DNA of 64,000 nucleotides from Hedera helix (Eukaryota; Streptophyta; Magnoliopsida; Apiales; Araliaceae): assembly GCA_947179155.2 (NCBI GenBank), contig OX359275.1, positions 40,905,898 through 40,969,897 on the forward strand, written 5' to 3'. Positions 47,590 to 57,733 of this stretch are shown here, piece by piece (positions within the stretch are counted from its first letter, which is position 1; every line of letters begins with the position of its first letter). The position numbers were made by a program, and so were the translations under genes. The notes beneath the pieces are model-generated. The model was given only the letters and a program-made list of their open reading frames with translations. It ran no database searches and was not told where the DNA came from.

Positions 47590-47836
47590 TATCTCCAAAA
47601 ATAAGAGCCCCGGTTTGACTTTAAATAGTAAATTTGTGAAATGTTAAAAATTAAAATTGATGTTAATTTTTTTGAGTTTTGAAAATAACTAGTTTTGTAA
47701 TTAGTAATAATTTTTAAATAGTTTATAATATTAACAAATTGTATTGACTAAAATAAATAATATAAATACAAATCAAATTAAAATTCAAAAAAATCACAAA
47801 TTGATTTAAAAGGTTAAAATTGTGACCGGTAAGTTA
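47590..47836. mobile_element. Degenerate Stowaway-like repeat
   Basis: The interior (TTTGAAAATAACTAGTTTTG, TTTAAATAGTTTATAATATT, TTGACTAAAAT) matches the other Stowaway copies. The ends (GCCCCGGTTTGACTTT and, reverse complement, ACCGGTCACAATTTTAAC) are weak. Confidence 0.45.
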
Positions 47837-48202
47837 TTTTAATTAATGAGAGACTAGATACATCAAAAAAATTACAAAGTACTTCTCCTCTACTTTTTCG
47901 CTATTCAAACATCAAATCGCCAAGCTCATTAGCTGCCAAATAAATGTCACTTAAATTAATTGACTATGTTATCCTCTCTCTCACACACACTAACACCTGC
48001 TTCACGTTGGATGTTTGAAATTTTAAACTGAGTAGTCAGGTATCTGAAGTTTGATAATATCCTTCTGTACTTCCATTATGACTTTACAATGCAGTATGAT
48101 CTTCTAGATCATCTATGCGTATATATACCGTTTGATGAAATAATTAGAAATAAACGATGCTAAGCTTCCATTCCTTATTTTTTCATGCATAGGTTATCCT
48201 GC

Positions 48203-48250
48203 AGGCCATTCTAAAGCTGAAGTTACTGAACCATCAAAATATGGACGCCC
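48203..48250 (+). other. Exon-like piece (very tentative)
   Basis: Between a TGCAG acceptor-like and a GTAAGC donor-like site, one frame reads HSKAEVTEPSKYGRP. No partner exon of matching phase was established and the product is not recognised. It could be chance. Confidence 0.15.
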
Positions 48251-48892
48251 GGTAAGCAGCTATTTATCCACTGCTATTCATTCTCATGTGCTTACTAATC
48301 ATGTTTAACTGATTATCCCTACATCTTATATGTGTAGACTTCTCTTTTAAATGGTAATTTTGATCTGCATGCCTTTCTAGTGAAAGAGCTTGCCTGCCTT
48401 TTGAAGTTTTATTAGTTCTGCTTTGAAAGATTACATAATATGTTTGTTATATGTTTCATTAAATTGACAATGCCACAAAAGGAAGGAAGGATACATTAAT
48501 TTAAATTGGACAAGTTTACACATACAACAACCAAACACTACATCATTAAAAAGTGGGGTATGACACGAATTTTAATGTTATGCCCCATTTTTTAATGATG
48601 TAGATGAATGTAGTATTTGATGTAATTTTTAGTTGTTGTGTTTATAGTTATTCATTTAAATTAGAGAAGGGGTGGGTATGAAAGAATGATCCTGTCCTGT
48701 CACTCAAACATAGGACACAACGTGAGCAAATGGAATACAGGAGTTGTTACACTTGCATATAACTGTGATAATATAAATCTTGTATTATTGTAAAATACAG
48801 AGTGACATGCTCATTTTAATTCTGTTTCGGGCTTCAGTTTGCTATATCAACTTTTTTATTGGCTACTACTCATATTCTAAAATCACTTTTGA

Positions 48893-49068
48893 TTTGGAAC
48901 ACAAAATGATTTTGTACTTGCTTTGAGGCCTAAAAAGCGAAGCTCGTCTTGGTGGATAGAAGAGAATGAAGCGGCGGCCACCATAAAGTTGGAGCACGCT
49001 GCAACCCATGATACATACGAGTCAATTAAGAATGGTTCCGTAGGAAGAATTAAGAATGCCCCATCTTA
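48893..49068 (+). other. Exon-like open frame (very tentative)
   Basis: A frame without ATG reads RPKKRSSSWWIEENEAAATI followed by KLEHAATHDTYESIKNGSVG and ends RIKNAPS-stop. Its amino-acid use is more protein-like than that of the neighbouring AT-rich frames. It may be a terminal exon or gene remnant; not recognised. Confidence 0.2.
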
Positions 49069-50039
49069 ATTTATTTCCCTTCAAAAAGATGCATGTAACC
49101 ACCCTATTCCAATTCCATGGTGGGCATAACCTGCAATCACTGAATTTGATCCTATCAAAATAACCGCCTGGCATCTTGCAGATTTCCACTTCTAGGGTAG
49201 ATTGCAATCAGGGCTTTATTAATAGGATTGGATTTCGCGGGTAGCAGATTTAATCCTTAACGAGTGAATATGTTTCCCTTGAGATGGAGATGACAAATGG
49301 ATAATAATTCAATAAAACTTGTACTCCAATTATTTGCGTTATAAGTTAAACTAGTTGAGGAAGGAGAAGTTTTATACCACAATAGACCGGAGAGGCTAGG
49401 TCCATACACATTTTCCTATTTTTTTCGAGGCCTTTCTCATGTTTTCTGGCTTTTCTTTAAGCTCCATTTGAATGTCGGAAAAGGAAAACAAAATATAATC
49501 GCTACCATGTAAGTTTATCAAATATTTGAAGAAAAAAAAAATTCCCTATTTTTGTCTTTTCTTTTCTTCTCATTTTAAATTCCTCAATAATTAAATTCTT
49601 ACACATAATTTTAACATTCGCATAAGTATTTGATCACGTCATCACTATAAGAAAATCAAATTATATTTTACTTATTATTTTATATTTTAAAATTACAATA
49701 AACTATGTAATATTAAATTTGATCAACTTCACAACTCTACCAAGTTTGAATCCTCCAAATAGATTCAGCTACCTCCAAGCACAACAACAAATGACGTTAA
49801 TAACAATGGAAATACTCTTGCAAAGAATCTTGTTCACCATATGTATAATACTTCCAAGTTCTAATTAACAAGATTGGATCTATAGGAGATCAACAAGTTC
49901 AATTAATTAATATTTAATTTTATGATACAAATGTTAATTCAGTGTTGTCATCACATACTGAAGGAAGAAATCTATTCTTTCTTCTTCCCCCCACAGTTCA
50001 CTTTTGCCTCTTTCACTTCTTCCGTCAAATTTTAACCTT

Positions 50040-50215
50040 TGTAAGTTATAAATTTGACATAATTCAAATCTTGTTATTACATGTACTTTTAGATAATTAA
50101 TTACATTTACATTATTAATTTACTAAAATTAAACTGATTCATATTGATTTTGAATTTTAAAAATATTTAAATTATATTTAATTAAACAGTCAATATTGAT
50201 GTTAATTATAGAAAT
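50040..50215. repeat. Degenerate Stowaway-like fragment
   Basis: Sequence similar to MITE interiors elsewhere in the window (TTTTAGATAATTAATTACAT, ATTGATTTTGAATTTTAAAA). No clear ends. Confidence 0.35.
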
Positions 50216-50694
50216 ATCAAGTGAATATAAAGTGGGACGTGTATAGACTTGGCTAAGAGCCGGACATGCATGCATGAAAACCCTTTGTTAAATAATCTAA
50301 TCTTCGACTTATTTTCTAGTTATAAATTGAATTAGACAAGACTTTTTACTTATTTTTAACAAATAAAACACTTTTGTCGCTTTAATATGTTACCTAGTGA
50401 ATATATAGAAATTATGAGTTGACATAATATGATTATTTTTTTTTAACAAATAAAACACTTTTATCCCTTAACTTGTTAACTAGTGAATATAATATTTAAA
50501 AATATATGTTTAAATCATTATATATATAAAATAAATTAATATAATATTTAAAATTATATTTTTTAATCATCATATATATAAAATAATTAGTAAATTAAAA
50601 ATAATCTTATTTAAAAAATAAATCAGAGTTTCAGACGTATCACTTATGAGTTCAGATCATTTGTAATGAATTTCTCTGTACCAAGACCTACGAC

Positions 50695-50812
50695 GACAGT
50701 TTTTAAGATTTATGGCGATGGTATATTCTGTGACAATAGCCCTATAAAAAAATAAGGTTATGGCGACGGTACATACTGTCGTCAAAGACTTTAAAAACTA
50801 TTGTCATAGGTT
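50695..50812. mobile_element. Foldback element, 118 bp
   Basis: CCTACGACGACAGTTTTTAA on the left and, reverse complement, CCTATGACAATAGTTTTTAA on the right. Inner parts GGCGATGGTATATTCTGTGA and GGCGACGGTACATACTGTCG also pair. It is similar in style (GGCGAxGGT, long stem, short loop) to the foldback in the CNNM intron. Confidence 0.7.
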
Positions 50813-51168
50813 TTAACATAAATAAAAAAAAAAATTTAATTATAGAGAATCTCATGCCATCACTTGTAAAGGCTAATGCAAGTCTTATACGCGGATACGA
50901 AAGCCTTTATTATAAGTTCTTGGAATAAAGGGGCCAGATAGAGCTGAGTACCCTTGAATTGTATAACAACAACCCACCACAAATTATGATCACTATCTAA
51001 CTTGGGCTGGAAAAGTCTCCAACGGTCTAATGCTTCACTCAAAATCAGTGGCTCGGTGTAGGACTTCCGACTATCTGTGTGGGTGATATTGATTGCTATA
51101 CGTGCCAAACATTATTGCATCTGTATTCTCCGCATATATATATAGTCATTAGACCTTTTAAATTTATT

Positions 51169-51191
51169 GGGGGGGGGGGGGGGGGGGGGGG
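51169..51191. repeat. Run of 23 G
   Basis: Uninterrupted G homopolymer in otherwise AT-rich DNA. The exact length is probably unreliable. It could form a G-quadruplex. Confidence 0.9.
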
Positions 51192-51955
51192 TGTTAAAAT
51201 GTATTTTTATAATCAACTAATAAAGCACATAATCAATATTATAATGCCAAGAATATTATAACTGAAATCAAGCCTCACAAAATGGAAGGATTGAGAAAAC
51301 ATATTTCACATGTGTGAGATAAACTCACATAAGTGAGAATCGAATCTAAAATTTAAGTCACAAAGTCTCGGTCTTAATTAATATTTTGATACAACACCAC
51401 ATTCTAAAAAGATAAAACTAGCTAAATTAACATTTAAGTTTTTTTTAATAAATATTATTATTCATTTTTATCAAATTAATTAGGTGGAATCTCAGACTCT
51501 ATGGGTGACACTCGTACAAATTTTTTAATCTTACATTATATATATATTTTTTAAATCTTTAAGATTGGTATTCTTGAAACTTGAAGATTTTTTTTAAGTA
51601 ACAAATTTCACCTTTAAAGTTTAATAATAAAGATTTGCATTAATGTACTTAAGAAATATTCTGACAGTGCCATTTGAATATCTGTAGTACTTAACTTGGA
51701 TAAGCACATGTACGTGTCATAATGTCAACTTGGATAACCAGTTGAAATCAAACGTGCGCATGCAAAATTAACTTTTTTACAGCATGCAGTCTTAACCTTG
51801 TCAAAATAACAAGTATAGTTCGCGTAGTTTTTCCATGTACGTACTAATTATTCCTATAGAATTCTCATTTTAGCTATGGACAAGTTGTAAGCTAGGTTTG
51901 TATGTTAATTATAATGAGGCGACCACATCATTAATTTCTACTCGACTGCAAGAAA

Positions 51956-52220
51956 TGTTAAATTGCACCTTTTAATTAAATGAGTTTTGATCAATTTTGG
52001 GTTTAATTTAGACTCATTAGTTGATTGAATTTAAATTAAATTAAAAGTGTTTTTGATAGTCTACAATAAGGAAATTAAGAGAGAACAAATATCCTGGAGG
52101 TATATTGCCAGCAGCCTTTAGCAAACCTTAGTGGTAAGGGGCAATAAACACCTTAAGGACAGGGACAACCCGTGTCAAACTTGTTATGTTCCAATTCTCG
52201 ATTGTGTTTATATTTTTTCA
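51956..52220 (+). repeat. 5' LTR, internally deleted (265 bp)
   Basis: The first 137 bp and the last 128 bp match the 3' LTR. The 694 bp equivalent to 56905-57598 are missing. The junction lies at ATAT, present on both sides in the full LTR (aacaaATAT and catATAT), so deletion through 4-bp microhomology is likely. The lost part includes the presumed TATA region, so this copy should not start its own transcript (inference). Confidence 0.9.
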
Positions 52221-52237
52221 ATCTTAAGGTGTTTATT
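52143..52237 (+). other. LTR / post-LTR complementary pair at the primer-site position
   Basis: The 15-mer CTTAAGGTGTTTATT at 52223-52237, two bases after the 5' LTR, is the exact reverse complement of AATAAACACCTTAAG at 52143-52157 in the LTR. The usual plant copia primer site (TGGTATCAGAGC, initiator tRNA-Met) is absent. The RNA could fold into a 15-bp stem here. Confidence 0.8.
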
Positions 52238-52241
52238 TGAG

Positions 52242-55200
52242 ATGGATACAGAATCGTTCAAAATCATGAACCAGGATTTTGTCAAGCTTGATCGCTTTGA
52301 TGGAAATAATTTTAGTCGATGGCAAGACAAGCTGAAATTTCTACTTACAGTTCTTAAAATTGCATATGTACTGGACCCAAACCTTCAGCCTATTCCAGAA
52401 GATCCCAAACCAGTAGAAGGTCAACAGCCAAACACTGGTGAAATTGAAACACTGAAGGAGCAGAGAAAGAAGAGGACTGAAGATGAAGAGCTTGCTCGTG
52501 GCCATATTCTCAACACGCTGTCAGATCGTCTCTACGATTTTTACAGCAATATTCAGTCACCAAGGGAGTTGTGGGAGGCTTTGGAGTTTAAGTACAAAGC
52601 TGAGGAAGAAGGTACAAATAAATATTTAGTTTCAAAATATTTTGATTTTAAGATGGTTGACAATAAACCTATTTTGGAGCAAGTACATGAGCTCCAGGTT
52701 ATTGTTAACAAATTAAGGGTTCTTAAAATTATTTTGCCTGAAACCTTCCAAGTTGGAGCGATAATTGCAAAATTACCTCCATCTTGGAAGAATTTTGCCA
52801 AAAAGTTGATGCACAAGTCTGAGGATTTTTCCTTAGATCAAATTCAAAAGCATTTGCGTATTGAGGAGGAAGCCCGAAAACGTGATGCTAAGAATTTGAA
52901 TCAAGGACAGTCTAGTGTCAACTATTTGGAGGCAGGTTCATTTAAAGGGAAAGGACCTGGTGTTAAAAAGGACAATAACAAGTTCAAGAACTCTGGACAG
53001 AAAAATAAAAAACCTAATCCTAATAAAAGAAAGGGCAAGTGTCATGTTTGTGGAGAAGCTGGACACTATGCTAGAGAATGTAAACAACGCAAAAGTGGTT
53101 CTGCAAACATGGTTGAGGAGAACCTTGTTGCCATGGTCTCTGATCTTAGTCTTGATGTGACTATGATTTCTGAGGTTAATATGGCGAGTGAATCTGATGG
53201 TTGGTGGCTGGACTCTGGAGCTACTGTCCATATTTGCAATAACCGACAGATGTTTAAAACATTTGAAGAAGTTGTTGGACAGGAAGTTCAGATGGGAAAT
53301 AGTTCAAGAGCCAGTGTTGGTGGCAAAGGAACTGTGGAAATTGATTTCACCTCTGGAAAGAAGCTGACATTACTTAATGTGTTGTTTGTGTCAGAAATTA
53401 GAAAAAATCTAATTTCTGTTGATCTTTTAGATAGGAAAGGATTTAAACTTTCTGTTGAGTCCGGCAAAGTCATTCTTTCAAAGAATGGTGTTTTTGTTGG
53501 AAAGGGTTATGCTTGTAATGGGATGTACAAACTATCTGCAAATAAAATTAATTCAGATTCTGCTTATTTTACTTGTGCAATTTCTTTGTGGCATAGTCGT
53601 TTAGGACATATAAATTCAAAGAATTTGAAAAATATGCATGCAATGAAATTAATTGATATTGGCAATAGTAAACTTGACAAATGTGAAGTTTGTGTTAAAT
53701 CAAAAATTGTGAGAAAACCGTTTTCAAATGTTCAAAGAGAATCACAATTATTAGATTTAATACATACTGATATCTGTGAGTTAAATGGAATATTAACAAG
53801 GGGTGGAAAACGATATTTCATTACTTTTATAGATGATGCTAGCAGATATTGTTATGTGTATTTGTTGAGAACAAAAGATGAGGCATTTAACTCATTTAAA
53901 AAATATAAATCAGAAGTAGAAAATCAACTTGAGAAGAAGATTAAAATTTTACGTTCTGATAGAGGCATGGAATATTGTTTGAATGCTTTTGATGCATTTT
54001 GTGAAGAAAATGGTATTATACATCAAACAAGTGCAGCATATACACCACAACAAAATGGTTTAGCAGAAAGAAAAAATCGTACATTTAATGATATGATTAA
54101 TTGTATGTTAAATCATGCTTGTTTGCCAAATAATTTATGGGGTGAGGCACTTCTTACTGCTTGTCATATTTTAAACAGGATACCTAGTACTGTTGTAAAA
54201 ACTAGTCCTTATGAAATATGGAAAGGTAGAAGACCTAACATAAATTATTTTAAAGTGTGGGGGTGTATAGCTTATTTTCGAGTTCCAGATCCTAAAAGGA
54301 CTAAGTTAGGGGCTAGAGCTATTAAATGTATATTTGTTGGATATGCTGAAAATAGTAAAGCTTATAGACTTCTTGATTTAAAGTCTAATGTAATAACTGA
54401 ATCAAGGGATGTGGAATTTTTTGAAAATAAATTCTCAAAAAATGTTGAAAATGTGGATATGCCTTTATTTGATGAGCCTAGAGGTCCTATAAGGTCTAAT
54501 GTTGAGGTTGGAGAACCAAGTGTTCTAAATCAACCAAGTGGACCTAGAAGGAGTACTAGAGCTAGAAAAGAGAAAGACTTGGATGATAATTTCATTTCTT
54601 CTCAGTCTTTATTATTTTTGGTAGAAGGAGACCAAAATAATGAAGTGGTAAATGAAATACCCTATATATATAGTCTTGAGTCTGATCCTAAATCATTTAA
54701 AGAAGCAATGGCTTCTAGGGATGCTGCCTTCTGGAAGGAAGCTGTAAATGATGAAATGGATTCGATCTTGGGAAATAATACTTGGGTATTGACAGATTTA
54801 CCTAGAGGTTCTAAACCCATAGGGTGTAAATGGATTTTTAGAACGAAATATAACACTAATGGTACTATTTCTGCCTTTAAAGCAAGATTAGTAGCAAAGG
54901 GTTTTAGACAAGTAGAAGGTATTGATTACTTTGATACTTATGCACCAGTAGCACGAGTTATTTCCATTCGAATTCTTTTTGCCTTAGCTTCATTGTTTGA
55001 TCTTTACATTCATCAAATGGATGTTAAGACAGCATTTTTGAATGGTAATTTGAATGAAGAAGTATATATGGAACAACCCGAAGGGTTTGTTGCTCCCGGA
55101 AATGAGGCTAAAGTATGCAAATTAATTAAATCCCTTTATGGTCTAAAACAGGCACCAAAACAGTGGCACGAGAGATTTGACACTGCTATTTTAAACTTTG

Positions 55201-56222
55201 GGTTTAAATATAACAGTGCAGATAGGTGTATATACTCTAAAACCACTTCGGGCTATAAGGTGATAGTCTGTTTGTATGTGGATGATATGCTGATTATCAG
55301 TACAAATATGGTTGGAGTAAATGAGACTAAAAAGTATCTATCCTCAGTCTTTAAGATGAAAGACTTAGGTGAAGTAGATACTATTTTAGGCATCAAAGTT
55401 AAAAAACATAGTGGGGGTTTTGTATTAAATCAATCTCACTATGTTGAAAAGATATTAACTAAGTTTAGTCACCTTGAGTTTAAGGAGGTGAATACTCCTT
55501 TTGAGAATGGAGTTAAACTTAAAGAAAATAATGGCAGAGCTATTGCACAGCTAGAATATGCAAGTGCTATTGGTAGCCTTATGTATGCTATGCATTGCAC
55601 TAGGCCAGATATTTCTTTCGCAGTTTCTAAACTTAGTAGATATACGAGCAGTCCTAATGTTGACCATTGGAAATCTATTGGGAGGGTATTTGGATACCTT
55701 AAAAGAACCAGTGGTTTAGGTTTGTTTTATAATAAATTCCCTAGTGTTTTGGAGGGATACTCTGATGCAAGTTGGATTAATAGTGTGGGAGATAATAAAT
55801 CCACAAGTGGGTGGATTTTCACTCTTGCCGGTGGTGCTGTTTCTTGGGCAAGCAAGAAGCAGACTTGTATTTCTCATTCTACTATGGAGTCAGAGTTTAT
55901 AGCTTTGGCTCAAGCAGGAAGAGAGGCTGATTGGATTAGAAATATGTTGTTAGACATAAATCTATGGCCAAATCCAATGCCTCCAATTTCACTATACTGT
56001 GATAGTGAAGCTACGCTTACAAAAGCGTATAGTGGTACCTATAATGGTAAGTCTAGACATATTGGTCTAAGACATGAATTTGTGAGACAATTGATACATG
56101 ATGGTATCATAACTATTGTCTATGTGAAGTCAAGTAAAAACTTGGCTGATCCGCTTACTAAGCCTCTGACGAGAGACTTAATAAGTTTGACTACACGTGA
56201 TATGGGACTTAAACCATTCTGA
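52242..56222 (+). CDS. Copia gag-pol polyprotein, intact
   Basis: A 1326-aa polyprotein from ATG 52242; the frame stays open upstream into the LTR but without ATG. Gag: about 1-300, ending with a zinc knuckle CX2CX4HX4C (CHVCGEAGHYAREC, about 267-280). Protease: WLDSGATVH (active-site Asp about 324). Integrase: HHCC zinc domain (HSRLGH...CEVC, about 450-490) and DDE residues (Asp about 509, Asp about 572 in LRSDRG, Glu about 608 in LAERKN). Reverse transcriptase: about 850-1090 with YVDD at about 1012. RNase H: about 1170-1310 (GYSDASW, STMESEF, DPLTKPL). No stop or frameshift was found. The protein would mediate reverse transcription and integration; whether it is expressed is doubtful given the 5' LTR deletion. 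Confidence 0.96.
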   Translation: MDTESFKIMNQDFVKLDRFDGNNFSRWQDKLKFLLTVLKIAYVLDPNLQPIPEDPKPVEGQQPNTGEIETLKEQRKKRTEDEELARGHILNTLSDRLYDFYSNIQSPRELWEALEFKYKAEEEGTNKYLVSKYFDFKMVDNKPILEQVHELQVIVNKLRVLKIILPETFQVGAIIAKLPPSWKNFAKKLMHKSEDFSLDQIQKHLRIEEEARKRDAKNLNQGQSSVNYLEAGSFKGKGPGVKKDNNKFKNSGQKNKKPNPNKRKGKCHVCGEAGHYARECKQRKSGSANMVEENLVAMVSDLSLDVTMISEVNMASESDGWWLDSGATVHICNNRQMFKTFEEVVGQEVQMGNSSRASVGGKGTVEIDFTSGKKLTLLNVLFVSEIRKNLISVDLLDRKGFKLSVESGKVILSKNGVFVGKGYACNGMYKLSANKINSDSAYFTCAISLWHSRLGHINSKNLKNMHAMKLIDIGNSKLDKCEVCVKSKIVRKPFSNVQRESQLLDLIHTDICELNGILTRGGKRYFITFIDDASRYCYVYLLRTKDEAFNSFKKYKSEVENQLEKKIKILRSDRGMEYCLNAFDAFCEENGIIHQTSAAYTPQQNGLAERKNRTFNDMINCMLNHACLPNNLWGEALLTACHILNRIPSTVVKTSPYEIWKGRRPNINYFKVWGCIAYFRVPDPKRTKLGARAIKCIFVGYAENSKAYRLLDLKSNVITESRDVEFFENKFSKNVENVDMPLFDEPRGPIRSNVEVGEPSVLNQPSGPRRSTRARKEKDLDDNFISSQSLLFLVEGDQNNEVVNEIPYIYSLESDPKSFKEAMASRDAAFWKEAVNDEMDSILGNNTWVLTDLPRGSKPIGCKWIFRTKYNTNGTISAFKARLVAKGFRQVEGIDYFDTYAPVARVISIRILFALASLFDLYIHQMDVKTAFLNGNLNEEVYMEQPEGFVAPGNEAKVCKLIKSLYGLKQAPKQWHERFDTAILNFGFKYNSADRCIYSKTTSGYKVIVCLYVDDMLIISTNMVGVNETKKYLSSVFKMKDLGEVDTILGIKVKKHSGGFVLNQSHYVEKILTKFSHLEFKEVNTPFENGVKLKENNGRAIAQLEYASAIGSLMYAMHCTRPDISFAVSKLSRYTSSPNVDHWKSIGRVFGYLKRTSGLGLFYNKFPSVLEGYSDASWINSVGDNKSTSGWIFTLAGGAVSWASKKQTCISHSTMESEFIALAQAGREADWIRNMLLDINLWPNPMPPISLYCDSEATLTKAYSGTYNGKSRHIGLRHEFVRQLIHDGIITIVYVKSSKNLADPLTKPLTRDLISLTTRDMGLKPF

Positions 56223-56756
56223 GCCAAAGGTGATGGAAACCCAACCTATATCTAGGTTATCCCTAGTTTATAGGTTCAATGGGAAAAACAAGTCACAGTT
56301 GTTGGTTGTGTTACTATCAACTTGGTCTCATATGTAGTTTATGATAGTAACGTTTGTTGCACGACTGAGGTTGAGTTATGCTCTTAACAAAGTGATGCGC
56401 TTTTTGCAACAGAAGTGCAAGAGAACCACTTTGCCTATATGAACTAGAAGTGAAGCCGCTTCTTATAGAAAGTTATGGTTTACTTTCTTAGAGGTTCAAG
56501 AAACAGGATATTGCGCACGGCTATAATAGCGCAAAGCAATGATAATGCTCGCTGTAAAGGGAGGTTTGTGTGTGTATGATAGCTCCGGTTGTGTCTTTTG
56601 GAATAGAGGTTCAATCTACGGACACCATCTATTTCGATATGACTTTGAGTTATTTATACTAAGAGAAGGTTCAATGTTCGTCACACCTTCTATTATGCAT
56701 ACAAGCCTTAAAGTTGATAAACAAAGAATTGTTTGGAAAAAAGTAGTTTTTCAAAC

Positions 56757-56767
56757 AAGTGGGGGAT
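56757..56767 (+). other. Polypurine tract
   Basis: AAGTGGGGGAT directly before the 3' LTR, the expected plus-strand primer site and typical of plant copia elements. Confidence 0.8.
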
Positions 56768-57728
56768 TGTTAAATTGCACCTTTTAATTAAATGAGTTTT
56801 GATCAATTTTGGGTTTAATTTAGACTCATTAGTTGATTGAATTTAAATTAAATTAAAAGTGTTTTTGATAGTCTACAATAAGGAAATTAAGAGAGAACAA
56901 ATATAATTCAAGTAGGAATTATATACTATATTTTAATCATATTCAAAGTGAGGCATATGAAAAGGTGCATTGTTGTTTGCAAAACTACTTTCTTTTAAGT
57001 ACCACATCGATAAGAAGTAAAACTATTTAATGCTTTATAAGCATGAATGCAATAGTTTAATTTACTTGTAGTACTAAAGGAAAGGCTTGGATCGGGTCAC
57101 AATGACGTGGTGCAAAGCACCACCCGCCCGCGCCCGCGTCCCGCGAGCCGCGAGCCGCGAGCCGGGGCCGGGGCCGTGGCCGTGGCCGTGGCCGTGGCCG
57201 TGGCCGTGGCCGTGGCCGTGGCCGGTGCGGTCGCGTCGCAAAGTCGCATTGGCGCACTTTGCACTTTGCACTTCGCACGTACGCATCGTCGCTAGGAGCC
57301 TCGCCCGAGCCACGAGCCTATCTTTTTAGATAAGGCTCAAGTCATTGTACCTGACTATGAATTAACTGCAAATAAATGCAGCAACTGAAACTCATTAGTG
57401 GTCAATTCAGTAACTGTTATAGAATTAATTCTGTAACATAAACTGAATTGATATTGCTTTTCAGTTGTAAAATTTCAAAGGTTCTCTCTTCCTTCTTCTT
57501 TATATTCTATATATGTTTCAACCTTTACACAGAAGCAACAGACTGAGTTTTCAATTGTGAATTGCTATTGCATTTGAAAAAATAGGCTTGACATATATCC
57601 TGGAGGTATATTGCCAGCAGCCTTTAGCAAACCTTAGTGGTAAGGGGCAATAAACACCTTAAGGACAGGGACAACCCGTGTCAAACTTGTTCTGTTCCAA
57701 TTCTCGATTGTGTTTATATTTTTTCAAG
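56768..57728 (+). repeat. 3' LTR, full length (961 bp)
   Basis: TG...CA ends. U3 holds a GC-rich block (57107-57310) with a GTGGTGC-AAA-GCACCAC palindrome (57107-57123) and a hexanucleotide array. TATA-like CTATATAT is at about 57508-57515, and AATAAA at 57649-57654 may be the polyadenylation signal. Minus- and plus-strand frames over the GC block are repeat artefacts. Confidence 0.9.
57173..57224 (+). repeat. (GTGGCC)n hexanucleotide array in the 3' LTR
   Basis: About eight GTGGCC units, preceded by CGCGAGC and GGGGCC repeats. This is a strongly GC-rich island within an AT-rich element, in the U3 part of the LTR. Confidence 0.9.
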
Positions 57729-57733
57729 AAATA

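Larger units (their letters stand above)
47089..51955. other. Intergenic between hAT element and copia element
   Basis: Non-coding apart from two doubtful exon-like pieces (48203-48250 and 48893-49068). Contains two degenerate Stowaway-like repeats, a foldback (50695-50812) and a G run. The minus-strand frame at 50860-51108 has no motif that I know. Confidence 0.5.
51956..57728 (+). mobile_element. Ty1/copia LTR retrotransposon, 5.8 kb
   Basis: Complete insertion with a perfect 5-bp target duplication AGAAA (51951-51955 and 57729-57733), LTRs starting TG and ending CA, one intact gag-pol frame and a polypurine tract. The domain order protease-integrase-RT-RNase H defines Ty1/copia. The shared 265-267 bp of the LTRs differ by one substitution (A/C at 52193 against its partner) and a two-T length change, so the insertion is recent. 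The 5' LTR lacks 694 bp. Confidence 0.95.

Noticed and set aside
52131..52241. Longer start for the copia polyprotein
   Set aside because: The frame is open but begins at GTG inside the LTR; the first ATG, 52242, is followed by normal gag sequence.
57057..57329. Four overlapping open frames in the copia 3' LTR
   Set aside because: They translate the GTGGCC repeat into dipeptide runs (His-Gly, Pro-Arg, Trp-Pro, Ala-Val) and lie in non-coding LTR.
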